64,000 nt of DNA from contig NW_025062476.1 of the NCBI RefSeq assembly GCF_000002995.4, positions 9,856,501 through 9,920,500 of the forward strand, given 5' to 3'. The number at the start of each line of letters is the position of its first letter. The stretch's first letter is position 1. Below are positions 1 through 13,400 of this stretch, piece after piece. The translations under genes were made by a program, and so were the position numbers. The stretch is from Brugia malayi. Taxonomy: Eukaryota > Nematoda > Chromadorea > Rhabditida > Onchocercidae. A model generated the notes under the pieces. It saw nothing but the letters and a program-made list of their open reading frames with translations. It searched no databases and was not told the DNA's origin.

Positions 1-841
1 GGTAATTTCTCGGGAATTTCTTTGGAGTGTAGTTTGACAAATTTCACCAAATTGTTCAATAATTTGCATATTTTATTACCATAATTTGTGAATACTATCA
101 GTACCTTTGCTGCAAAGAAGGTAAATCAAAATCGATACAAGTCGTCCGCGATGATGCCACAACAATGCCAGGCTCATTAAATGTATCATTTGTGGCCATA
201 TTAACCTTTGCTAGCATCGATGCAACCATGGAGGATCGCTTTCTGCATCGATTTTCAATCAATGTTCCGTTTTTGTTTACTCGACTACTGTATGAGTTAA
301 ATCTACTAGAAAAGACATAATTTGCTTTTAATTAAAATTGACGACAAATTTGATAGCATTTTAATACTGTGATTATTCTGTATCATCTAATTACCATGGT
401 GCCAAAGTAACAAAATGAATTTAAGGTTAACTTAATACAATAACCTTTCTTTATTAAGCTTCTGCCGCATAAATTTTACAAGAGCAATCTTGATCAAAGA
501 TAAAAACACAGCCATAAAGCATACACCTGAAAATAGATTGCATTATGAAACTTTAAAAATTTGAAATTTATTAGCAAGATCATACGAAAGAATAACATAC
601 TACTTTTGATGTTATTAAAATTCAAACGAAAATTAAGAAAAGATAGAAACAAACCAAGATAGATATCCATGGCTTTGATATAGCTTACACGAGGCATCAT
701 CTCATTGTATGAGAATATCAAAAATGTTATTGCCAGTATAATTGAAACCATATCCTGAAATTTCTATTTAATTTCAATGCAAACTTTCAAATTTAACATA
801 ATGCTCTAACTTCGTTGAATTTACTGAAATGTAACAAATTT

Positions 842-901
<60 letters not shown>

Positions 902-3737
902 CTGTGATTCTAACAAAAATGCTAGAATTTATCAGCCAGAAAAAAATTTTGCCTGAAATTCAGTCTCGCTTTCCATCCATAATGAGACCCATGAGGTGAT
1001 GACAACTGCCGTAGATGGGACTACCAATTGGATCAGACAAAATCCTGATGAACGATCAAACACAAAACATACATAAAGTCTGCTATAATTGCCTAAAGCA
1101 ATATAAAATAAATTTGTTCTTTGTGATTAACGGAAACATTTTCATCTCGAAGAAACTTATAATTAAAACCTTGAATATATGGTTCAAAATTCAAAGCTTA
1201 AATTTGAAGAATTTTCAGACTTAAACTTGCTACATTTAAAAAGGCAGAGGAAAGCTAGCCTGTAGCATAATTTTCAATAACGCTCGTCACATAAGCTTCT
1301 TTGATTTGGAAATCCGGCAACCGGATTTTGTGAAGCAGTAGCGGCGCTTTGACGTCTTTGGACCAGGAATATCTCACACGATCTGCTGTATATCCATCTG
1401 CAAATAATTAAATTTCTATTAAAATCCCAATTCAATATAAGTCATATAACTATAATTTATTTAATTTATTTTTTTTAAATAAAATGTAAGATTGAAATGC
1501 TTTTTATTAAATATCTCTTATTTTTTCTCTTTGCAAATAAGAATAACAAATAGTAGGGTCAATTGTCATAAGTTTAAACTAACAACTTTCGATTCCAAGT
1601 TTACATAATTGTGAGTCGAATGGGAAAAGTGTCAGGTCCATTGGACATTCGGCCACGATGGAAATACGTCTACTGTAGAGGACTGTGCCATCTTCACTCA
1701 ACCTGAACAGGACATTTGAGAAGAAGGCAATGTTTATCATTCTCCTTATCACATCTAGCCATGTAGACTTTTCTATTCAAGATGACAGCACTTCTTAATT
1801 GTCAACTTATTCAATTTGTAAAATTTTAAATAGTAGGAGACTTTTGACCTCAGCAAAGAACGATGTGAAATTGAATGTTTTTGCGGATTCTTGGAAGCGA
1901 CCGCATTTGGCATGAATGTGTCCGGATGCCATAAGAAGTTGATATAACTTTCATGTAATGATATCTTCCGATCTTTGAAATGATTCTGATAACGCAATCT
2001 CTTGTCCAGCCATGATTCACGATAAAACAATTCAAGAGCATAGTCCTTAATTATCTTATAGACAAGTGTAAAATCCATTATGATACTTTTGAAAAGACCG
2101 ATGAAATGAAACCTTCAAGCATTCGAATACTTGTTCAGAAATGATAATATCTTTAGTTTTAGAAGACAAGAAATATTTAGGAAAAAAATTTAAAACAAAT
2201 AAGCAACTAAATTCTCGTACCATAGTAACTTCAGAAACAGCTCGAATATTGCTAACAACAATTGATACATTAATTATAACCGCTTCTGCAAACACAACTA
2301 AGTTCTCATACCAGTTGATGGAAAAATTATTCAATTTATATTTTTTTAAAAAAAAAACTTGTATTAAGTTTTTTTTTTTTTTTGTATTAAGTTTTTTTTT
2401 TAAAAAAAAAAACTTGTCAATTTCATAGAGTTTTAGCTGAAACACCTAAAATATTTATTTTGAAAATGTTATTTGACTAAAATAAAAATGAATTAAACTG
2501 AAACAATGTAAATCAACTTAACCAAACGGAATAGCAAACCTCCGTCATCATTTTCCGGTTCTTTCCGATGATCATAATCAGTGCGAACAAGAAAATGAAA
2601 AAAATCGCTCGTTTCACTACAATTTTTCAAAAATTTCAATCCCCAAAAAAAAGATGAAAAATTAACTTATTCAAGTTTCTCGTTAGGGATGAAAAGACTT
2701 CTTTTATGGCTGAGTTAAAACTTCACAATTTAGCTGTGAATTATTCCGTTTTCAGAACGAACAAACAAAAACATAGTTCCGATTTGGAGAGAAAATTTGA
2801 ATTTCTTTTATAAAAGCTAAAATATTAGAATTCAAATTTATCATGACCTCCAAGAGCTTTCAATATAATTACTTCATGTAAGTTTCGTTGAACTTGCAAA
2901 GGATGAAAAATGCTTAGTAACAAGTAGAAGTTACTTCAGGAGAAAAGCCAATTATTGAAACGATTTCCTTGGAATGTTATTATAAAAGCGATAAATGGAT
3001 AGTTGATGCATTTTGATGCAAAAGCTTTTTAGTGCAGTTGAATTGCAATTTAGCATACACTACATGCATGTTTAGGGTATAGGATGAATGATGGAAATGG
3101 CCAAGTAAAAAAGTTAAAGAGAAAAATAATATTTGCAAATGAGAGAGCATTAAACGAAATAGCAAAATGAAGTGATTAAAAAATTGAAATTCAATAGATC
3201 AATCAAATATAAGGCAGTAGAATAGTCTTTGTACTTTAAATTCATCTCATATTAACAGAATCAAACAGTAAACAAAATGAAAAGTAAAATTTGGAAAATA
3301 GATTTGCTAAAATCAACTTAAAAGTTATACTTTCCGCTAATGCCGTTCCGGTAGTATGTAGACCATTGCACAGACGAATCATCATCGGCCATAATGTCGT
3401 ATAACCCATCTGATTTTTTAACATTAGAAGCATGGAAACCTGCTGCTGCAATCTGAAAGAAATGACAAAAAAAAATTTTTCAATCAAAAAATGTTCTTAA
3501 AATATTGTTGTTTGAACATTTGATTAAGATTACGCGAAAGATTGATAATTATGCTTTGTTTGATAACCAATCGTTATCACGCATACAATCTTCTTTATTA
3601 CTTTATAGAAATAATGTAAAGATAAACAAAAGTAGCAAAAGCAATTAATGATAAATTAATTGCACCTGACTTGTTCCATTCACCAACAGTGATATCCAAA
3701 AATGAATCACAGCTATCATTACTGCCAACGAATACAT
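1..3737 (-). CDS. exp-1: Cys-loop ligand-gated ion channel, EXP-1-like (partial, C-terminus off window)
   Basis: Predicted pentameric neurotransmitter-gated channel subunit of the plasma membrane. Exons (minus): 3737-3666, 3452-3331, 2616-2540, 2285-2221, 2045-1849, 1702-1584, 1397-1260, 1092-953, 754-655, 526-445, 287-105, then beyond the left edge; about 431 residues are visible. Seen: a hydrophobic signal peptide ([10 protein letters not shown]..), the extracellular motifs [10 protein letters not shown] and [10 protein letters not shown], a Cys-loop C197-C211 ([15 protein letters not shown]), the pre-TM1 motif NYSRLYV, TM1 with SWVSLW at 297-302, TM2 around 309-328, then [14 protein letters not shown] and TM3. 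There is no extra loop-C cysteine pair, which argues against a glutamate- or glycine-gated subtype. The PAR triplet before TM2 that marks anion channels is ETE (306-308). I recall this replacement from the C. elegans GABA-gated cation channel EXP-1, hence the name; LGC-35 or another LGC protein is possible. Two introns use GC donors (1259, 952). Family assignment is firm, the ortholog name tentative. Confidence 0.86.
842..899. repeat. (AT)n microsatellite
   Basis: About 27 uninterrupted AT dinucleotides, lying in the intron between the TM1 exon (ending 953) and the TM2 exon (starting 754) of the channel gene. Confidence 0.95.
2336..2416. repeat. A/T homopolymer inverted repeat in intron
   Basis: T-runs and A-runs flank two copies of TTGTATTAAG, so the stretch can fold on itself. 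It lies in the channel intron between exons 2540 and 2285 and looks like simple-sequence expansion rather than a functional element. Confidence 0.7.
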
Positions 3738-4185
3738 CAACTTTTATTTTAGTTACATTACTGCAAATGGTGAATGATGCACTAATTCATTACAGCTTTC
3801 GGCTAGAAAATAACAATTTTCAGCAAAGAGAACAATTCAGAAAGTGGAAAATAAGGAATAAGGAAAATGTGAAAATGAAAAAGTTGTATAAATCAGTGAT
3901 GGATGAAATTATACAGAAATTTTGTTAAAATAAAAGATTTAAATAAAGCAAAGTTTGAAAGATGAGTGTTTATCTGAAATTTAGTACTTGCGTTTTACTT
4001 CATTCAATTCAGCACTAAATGTTTTATTAACAAAAATTTGTTGATTTAAATAGAGAGATACCTTTTACAGCAATTAGAGTAATTAGCACTGAATTCATTA
4101 GAATCATTCATTTAATTAATCGGAAATTATCTCTTTGGATGACATGATGTAACCTTTATAATCAATCATGATTGTATCTGATTTC

Positions 4186-4534
4186 AAATATTTCGTCTAA
4201 TATCCCAATTTGTTAGACTTAGTGTATTTATTGTACTGTACGGTAAAATGATTAACGGAAAAGCATATATTCTAGATTTTAAGGACAAGAAATATAACAC
4301 AATTAATTATCGGTGCTTATTCAATAGATTAATTTCTACTTTCTAATAATTTGAATAATTAGGAATCAAGAAGCTTCGAATGATTCTATTTGGGATATTA
4401 GTCAGTGAATCAAGTAATTATCAAATTCACAATTAACGCATTTTATTCTAACCCAAAGTTAAGCAAATTTGGTAAAAAATTTAATTTATTTTTCTAATTA
4501 AGTCTAACAAATTGGGATATTAGACGAAATATTT
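4186..4534. mobile_element. MITE-like element with perfect 36-bp terminal inverted repeats
   Basis: 4186-4221 is the exact reverse complement of 4499-4534. The core of the repeat is CGTCTAATATCCCAATTTG. The outermost 8 bp at each end, AAATATTT, are themselves palindromic, so they could be either the tips of the TIR or an 8-bp target-site duplication with the element proper at about 4194-4526. The interior (about 277 bp) is AT-rich and non-coding. This is the layout of a non-autonomous DNA transposon; no transposase is in the window. The identical TIRs suggest recent origin. Confidence 0.8.
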
Positions 4535-5472
4535 GCTTAATCCAATTTTTTCGAATGTACTTTTATTTTTCAGCAGTATTTTCCCATCCAGTTGCTTTGA
4601 AAATGTTTATTGAATTTTAAGTTTGATACTTCAGCAATTTGGTATGAAATTTAATGCAACAAAACACATCAAATTTAGCGAACGACTGTTGTTTTAGTAA
4701 AATGGATGAAATAATAAGGAGTGAAACAAGAATGATTCATCTGCAACATTCGTTCAAACTTCTAATAACTTTTTTGTGGTACTTCCTCTCACTGTGAACA
4801 GACTCATTTAAATATTTGACAATAAATGGGACGAAAATGATTCAGATGATAAGATTTATTCTATGATATTTGCAATATCACTAAGCAGCCGATATTTTAA
4901 TTGGTATAAAGTTACAGGAAAGAATCTGTGGCATACCAATACTGAATCTTTTGATTTGACAAATATCCAATTTCATCTTTTTTTTGCATTCAAATATTTT
5001 TTTCTCAATGAAAAAAATGATACCAACTCGAACCCATAAGAAAGCAAATAGAAGTTATTTTATTATTTGTTGCAGATCGTTTGTCGAAATGGAAATGAAT
5101 CGAAGTTCGTTTTTTACAATTTGCTTATTAAATTCCAAAGTGAAATAAAAATAAAAAGACCGATTTAGTAATTTTAGCAACAGAATGATTGAAACTTGAA
5201 GGGAACCATCAAAATTCCTTATATAGCATACGCTCAATAATTTGGCAATGAAAAATCTAAGATTAATAGCATATTTTAAATAAGTAATGATGTGTTGAGC
5301 TTCTCTAGAAAGTTTTAGCGAGGGATAATCATTTTGAGAAGCAGCAATAAAGAAATGGAAATAGTATAAATGAGGATTTCTCAATAACAAATGAGATAAG
5401 AATTCAAATGTGCAAGAAATGGACTAAAATCTGAAAAGCAACTCTTAGTGCATTTTCATTTTGCATAATAAG

Positions 5473-5703
5473 TTAAATGTATAGTTCGCCAAAACGATAG
5501 AGGTCAGTTGAATAAATTTTGTGGGTTTTTCGAGTTTTTAGTAACAAAAACACGACGGAAGAAGGTACAGGATTCCTGATTGAGACTAGCTGACAGCTCC
5601 TTGTTATTTGATTAACTTCTTCAATTGATAAAAGCAATCCGTGATTAGCAACACTCTCCTCCTCAATTCCCTTTTTCATTCCATCAATGGGGATCCAACC
5701 CAT
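5473..5703 (-). other. Open reading frame of doubtful status (76 codons)
   Basis: It starts MGWIPIDGMKKGIEEESV and ends RFGELYI. The composition is more protein-like than neighbouring random frames (acidic and polar residues, few runs), but no family is recognised, no convincing acceptor or partner exon was found, and it is close to the channel promoter. It could be a lone exon or chance. Confidence 0.15.
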
Positions 5704-5786
5704 GAAAGCTTGATATCAGAAATAGCCCTGCAACGATGCAAAATTCCAGAACAAAGCAGTTACAGTTAACATTAAGATATTTAACA

Positions 5787-5836
5787 CACCCACACACACC
5801 CACATACACACACACATACACACAAACATATATATA
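5787..5836. repeat. CA-rich microsatellite, imperfect
   Basis: Runs of CACACCCACA and ACACACATAC are followed by TATATATA; the tract is interrupted in several places. Confidence 0.9.
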
Positions 5837-6652
5837 CTCCAAGGCCTTCAACTGTTTCACTTTAAATTTAAATCCCAACTCTACTGGTTTCAGAAATACT
5901 TCCAAAAAGAAATTGGTTCTGCTTCTCATCCCACAAAGGGTAAAAAGAAAAATGTTCATAAAATCCGACTTTTTACATTTCCCTTTGGGATATGCTAGTA
6001 GCTAAGCCATACGATACATTACACCATTTCCTATTCTTGCAGATTCGTGAGAATCAACGGAACAAAGAGCAGGCTCATAAATCCGTCGAATTTTATCGAA
6101 GCAAATTAAGCTGAACACAAATTTACCGCAATCCAGCTCCCAATGCACTCCCTAATTCCACCCACTCCATTATCTGTCCTCTTCGTGACTTATAATTTGA
6201 GGCTTTCAGACATTAGGAGCCTAATCGGCATAAATAAGCGCACATTTACTTTACGGGACCATCTAAATAATAAAAAGTACGCTTGACTTCTACTTTTCCC
6301 TTCATCCAACCCGAAAAAAATGCATCCTTCCTTTCTTGATTGTGACATTAATTAGCTCAACCAGAAATGAAATTTGAAATGAGAGAATCCGTTAATTCAT
6401 AAGGATACATTGCAACAAAACAGCAATCTCTTGCAAAGTATTGCACATATATTCAGAACCAGAGTGATTAATTCTACAGAAAATCAATTTCTGTCCTATA
6501 AAATATCTCATGAATTTTAATTTAAACAAATCCTTTTGTTACATCAGAAAATGTTGTGCAGTTTTCACACTGAAATAAAATGCTCGAATGTAGAAAAATT
6601 TTATAATAGCCACCACATAACAATTATCGACAACGAAACAACCAAGAATTTT

Positions 6653-6656
6653 TTAT

Positions 6657-6658
<2 letters not shown>
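6653..6658 (-). terminator. rps-23 polyadenylation signal overlapping the stop codon
   Basis: On the minus strand the TAA stop (6659-6657) runs directly into AATAAA (6658-6653). If used, the 3' UTR would be only about 10-25 nt. No other AATAAA lies close downstream. Confidence 0.6.
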
Positions 6659-7444
<786 letters not shown>

Positions 7445-10400
7445 GGCTTTATACTGCTAACAATAAATGAATTTAAAATGATATACGTACAAAATGCAAG
7501 AAGCAGTGAAACTTCAGAAGCGGAATAAAAACCATTACAATAATTCTAAAAACACTGAAGTTATTAGTGAACCGATGAAACTAAATGCATACAGTGAGTT
7601 ATTTACTCTTTTAAGCACACCTTCGCTTATTGCGTATCGTACGACTCAACTATTCTACCAATGTGCATACTTCCGGACTGGTAACAAGTAATAAAGTCCA
7701 ATCAATATTCATCAATTTCTTATTTTAATATATATTCATTTTTATTTTAATATATAGACAGAGGCCGATAAAGTAATAACATGGATATGCAGAATTTGAG
7801 GCACGTTAAATGAACAAACTGTTTATCTGATCTACCACGGACTCATCAGAATGAGACAAAATATGGACTACATTTCCCTTCATTCAAAAATGCACGCAGA
7901 TGAGATAACGTACGTCTATTCCACCATCACAACACGTCACGTATCTAATATAAAATCAAGAGATCAATAACACTCGCAGTTATGGACGAATGGTCAACTT
8001 GAGATCTGATTGGAGAAAATAATTTGATTCTAATTATGCAGAAATGAAAAGTGAGAAGTAACAAGCCAGCCAGAAACATAAACCCTCACAATCTCACTTA
8101 AAATCCCATAATGAGACACGACTGTTGTAGCACAATCTTTGTCAAACCAAGACCATCCCAAACTAATGTCTCATTATGAAAACAACAACACAAGTTACTA
8201 TAATTACTATTACACAAGTTACTATAATTCTTTTCTGCGGCAAAAGTAGGAGTCGAATGACGTTTATGAAAGAAAAAACGAACGAACAGTGAAAATAAAA
8301 TTCCCAACATTATTTTAATTTCAGCTTTTCAAAGGAGTGAAAACAGATCTTTTGTACTAACTGTGATAAAAACAAATAAATATACAAGATAAACCGCTCT
8401 GTCTCACGACGAACTAAACTAATATCAGATTCAGTTTTTATGGAAGAAAAATATCTCAAAATCAAAAAGTTCTCTCACTTCTCACAAAAAATATACAATA
8501 TTAATGTAGCTCAGCATACTAATATAAGCAGCCTTGTTAACTCCGAAACAATTTTGAAAAATAAAAAATATAAAAATTTTATTAAAATCTATCCTCAAGA
8601 AAATATGAATAAAAATAAAAAAATTTTAATATTAAGACAAATTTCTGAAGACTTGCTAAAATTAAAAAAAAAAAAAAAGAAAAAAATCACTTACGCTATT
8701 TTAATGCCATCACGCGAAGTTGCTATTTAAAAATGGTAGGGTAGAAGATAGCTTTAAAAAAAAAAGCTTTTTTTAATAAACCTTTAATAACGAAAAACAA
8801 AATCGTAAAAATATTAATAACTTTGAATAAAAACATCTCTTATTCACTAATACTTTTTAAGAGAATGTCGCAGGTTTCATTTTAAAGTAAAACTCTTTAT
8901 TTTTGTATTTTCCTGTAATTTAATGTTTGATAAACCAACCACTGCAGTTTATTTATTCATTCATTTCATAGATGTAAAAAAAATTTGTTTCTTTCTGTGA
9001 TCAATTTTTCATAAAGTTTGGATTGCAAAGATTAAGTCATTTCATATGAAAGTGAATTTTTTTAAATTCACTTTTATTGAGAAAGCTTATTTAAGCACAA
9101 GAGGATAGCAGACGATTTAAGAAGAGCACTTGAAGAATATCAGCGGAAATTTCAATATCTGTATTGCTCGTTTACTTAGTATGAAATGAAATGTGAAGGA
9201 TTGCAATATCTCACAATGATATTGCTGTCAACAAAAAGATTTTAGAAGAGGTTGTACGCTTTGATTAAAATTAAGTCATTTACAACTTTATTTCAAAACT
9301 CAAAACTTTATCATTAATGTCTCTTATTTGGTTAGATTCTCTCATCATAACAATGCCATTTGTTTTTTCACAACAAATTTTACCTTATCCTAATCACATC
9401 ACAATTTCAATAATTCAATGAATATGTGTTTAAGAAAAAATAATGTTGTCATCAATTTTCCAAACATAAAACTACAATTTTTTAACCATTTAAAGTAGTA
9501 TTTATTATAATGCCATTGCTCTTAACATTTAGAATTATTTTGATAACTTTATTTTCTGTTTCATAACAAAAACTATTCTGATTACAAATGAGAAATGATT
9601 TTTCAAAATCAATGAAATGTTTTTCACTTAAATCCTCGGCTATACCAGTGTTAGAGAATCTAGGCGATTTAATTTGTAACTATGCATTTGATGTAAGTTG
9701 AATTCCATTAAAATATAAAGTCGTCGTGATGTCAACCTGAGAATTATCACTTTGCTTGCTGCAGAATAACATTGATTTGTCATAATCATATCAACACTTC
9801 TTCGATTGGAAAAGTTCAAGTCGAATACTATTTAATAATTTGAAGTTGTCTGAATAGCGTGACAAAAGTAGCGTGTTGAACATAACTTTCTTTTAAATGT
9901 AATGTACTTAATTTCATTACATTTTCATTTATCAAATTTCAATTACATATTCTTGTTTAATGATCGATTTGAAGTGATAAAATCGAGGAATGTTTTCCTT
10001 CTTTTTCCTTTTTTTGAAATTATTGATTTTAAAAGCGAAAGGGAAAGAAATACTTTCTAACGTGGGAAAGAAAAGAAATAATCAGATCTCGATTAAAGTA
10101 ATTTAAAATGAATTCTTTGGGCGATTATGATTTAACATTGAAATAAGTATTTACGCAATTTTGATCATTTCTAACATTAGCACTTAACATCTGGCATCGT
10201 AACAATTCCAATTGTCAGAAAATAGACCTTTCATTCTTAAATAAGCTAATGAACAATGGAGTCCGGAACTGGACGACTGCGCTAATCGATCGGTTTAACC
10301 TATTAGAGGTAAAAGTAGTCAAAAATGTATAGCATACATTTGTTTGGGACAGAATTCTCAAAGTGATTTTGTAGGGCGAACTAATTTCATCTTCTATGCA

Positions 10401-13400
10401 TTCTTTTTTTTTTTTTTTTTCTTGAAGAAAAGTAAAAATAACTTAGTTGCGCGGTCGATTGAGGAATAAAAATTATTGTGTAAAGAATGCTTACAAAAAA
10501 TTTTAATTTAAAGAAGGCAAATAGTTTGTCATCAGTTGATATTTACTGATATTAATTAGCACTTTGTTATATTTAATAGTAATGAAAGAAAAGAAGAATA
10601 ACCGAGAAAAAGAAGTACAAAGCAATAATTATGGTTTTAATCTAAATAATTAATATCCATTGATAAAGTTAGCGATAAGATAGCATGAATAATACATTTT
10701 CAAACAGATGACTTCCTATAAAAATCCATTTGCTAATAGCTACATTTAGCATGTCTGTTTCAGACTTAATCAACTTTATCTTTCTTATCTATCCTTCAAA
10801 CCATTTTCAGGTAATTTTCATTAATGAAATAAAGTGGAAAAAAAATTTCCATTAATTATTGCTTTCATTTTAAAACTTCAAAAGGTTTTTTTTTTTTTTG
10901 AATTTATATATTTTTTCATAGCCTTCAATGTAATCTTTTTCTAATTATATATGCTTCAATGTTTGTTCACGTGAAATCCATCCTTACGACGTCAAAAAAA
11001 AAAAAAAAAAATATGCGAATGGCAGGAGCAGAAAGAAGAAGAGATGCATTTCTAAAAGTTTCAACAAGTTAGACTAAGCAAGTACAACTATTAAAGCCTT
11101 ATAGATCGTAACTTGTTTTTAGACTCATTTGTCATCTAGTCTGGAATTTAATAATACTAAGAAGGAATATCACGCTACACTGAATAATCTCGTATATTCT
11201 TAATAATTCTTCTCATTACAATTTTTACGATTTTCTGTCTTATACGTTCTACTTTACTAATCTGTTGTATGAAATGTCATCTAAGAGCAATAGTGTCATA
11301 TGATGCATCATTAAAATTTCCATTTTCAAAATAGCTTCATATTTATGCTATGAATTAAGTCTTGTAAAAATCGATATAAAGAAATAGAATTTTATTCAAG
11401 TTTTCCATTTCTTCATAGACAAAGAGATGGTTCATTCTTTATTATCTCTTACAAACTTCTAAGGAAATGTTATCAGTATATCAGATGATTAACTTACTGA
11501 CATTAGTCACAGAGATCCTTTAATTTACTCCTTTTTTTTGTAGTGAAGTAGGAATATATTTCATAGAAATTATTTCATAAGTGCTTAGATAATTATTCTA
11601 AAATATGGAATACATTTGTGTTCAAGGAATATATGAATGAATGAATTCGATTATTAGATGTAAATTATTAAGTGTATTAAGTTTATAAATAATTGTTTCG
11701 TGCATTTCCATCAGTCTTTTTTTTAAGTGGCAAATAATTCACTTTCTTTCTTCATATAAATGCAAAATAAGAAATAGCAATTAGACATTATATTATGAAA
11801 ATATGACTCAATTAATACGATGAAATGAAATGATTTAATATCTTTTTGGTATTTGAACAATTTATTCCGAAAGTTTTCTCATTCTTCAGTTACTGTATCA
11901 TTCAGTGTTGCATTTCAGTAGCATTGTATAACAACCATTTGAAATTAACGCTTCTCCTTCTTCTGACCACTGATTTTAAATTACAATTCCAAATTTTTAA
12001 ACGATATGCAGCTTATTTCAGAATTTTTTTTTATTTCAGAAACTTAAAGTTTGAATATATATATATACTTTTTGGTTTTGATGTATTTTCATTTCATTTC
12101 TTTCATTCCGAAGAACTTCCCATTGTTGAAGCACCATTGTAAGCGAAAAAATTCCATAAGCTTAGATTATCTTATTAGCCTAATCATTGGATGATTGAAT
12201 CGTGAACTTTTCAATTAGGTAGGTGAGACTGTACCTTAGCTATTTTAAAGCATTAATCATAACTAATATTTAATTTCAATTATTTGGTAACTACTACTTT
12301 TGTGCTTATTTATTGTTTTCTTCTTCCAAAGTGAGTTTTTAGGAAATAGGAAGAGACAAGTTAAGAGAGAAAGAGAGAGAGAGAGAGAGGAGAAATTCAT
12401 ATATCTAAAGAAGGGTTTAAATCATAGTATTTATAATTTTTCCTTTAAAAAATACAAGCCACATTCTTTCCACTGCTTTAAAAACATAAGCTCCGAATGG
12501 GAAATGTGAGCCAAAGTTATTTGTTCCTTAAATGGAAGATAGTTTTTTTAGGGGAGAGAAAAAGGAAGAAGGAGATGAATATTAATGAAATGAGCTATTT
12601 AAATGGAATTTGAAAACTATTTAAATGGACCGATTTCAAATTTGTTATACTAAGGTTTGCAGTAATTGGAAAGATTGACTTATTACAGAGCTAATATTTC
12701 TGTTGAGTTATGGTTACATTGGTTCTAGCATCTCCACTGATGAATTTGAATTCCTCAGCAATTATTATACGCTACTAACTTAATTATAGCATCACTTTGA
12801 AGTTTATCTATCAAACCAACTTGTCATTTGATCATTTTCTTCTATATATTTTCTAAGGAATTGATGATAAAAAAAAAGCCTTTCTTCTTTTTTCGAATTT
12901 TAATTTACTTTTACTACTTCTACTTCAGAAGGTTTATCATTAGCAAAAGATAATACATTTGATTTGATTCGTATCGTTCCTTCATTTTACATTTAAGTCT
13001 AAATTTGCAGAACACGATTAATTACATGGGAAATTTGATAAAATGTATGTGGGCGCAAGTTTATTAGCTGAAAGAATTGTAGAAGTTTTCGTGGAATGCT
13101 AATTTATTTAGCGCAAAAGTGTAGGCAGTTTTTTCTTTTAGTACAAAATAATTTCTACATTCTGAAATTTTTGGATTTTAGTCTGCATTCTTAAATTAGA
13201 ATTATTTCTTTAATAGGGAAATCCTATAGTTCAGTAATTTGAACAATCTTACGATATTTATTTATAAGAATTATTTTCCTATGAAAATTTCTGAAGTTCC
13301 GTGGACAACAATTTTTATATATTAATTTTTATATACTACGAATTGGTTTCCTTTTATTGACTTAGTTAGACTCCACGAAAATAATAATAATTAGCAATCC

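Larger units (their letters stand above)
3738..6656. other. Intergenic region between exp-1-like gene and rps-23
   Basis: No supported gene. It holds the MITE-like element at 4186-4534, a CA-rich microsatellite near 5787-5836, and a somewhat more GC-rich stretch at about 6000-6330. It is upstream of the channel gene and downstream of rps-23 (both minus strand), so it should carry the channel promoter. One minus-strand open frame (5473-5703) is listed separately as doubtful. Confidence 0.6.

Noticed and set aside
2056..2445. 129-codon minus-strand frame
   Set aside because: Only 2285-2221 within it is coding (the exon with [17 protein letters not shown]). The rest is intron read-through, including Lys/Phe runs from A/T tracts.
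3671..3928. 85-codon plus-strand frame
   Set aside because: It is antisense to the signal-peptide exon of the channel gene, with no homology or splice context of its own.
12300..12509. Open frame with an Arg-Glu repeat
   Set aside because: The Arg-Glu run is a translated GA microsatellite.
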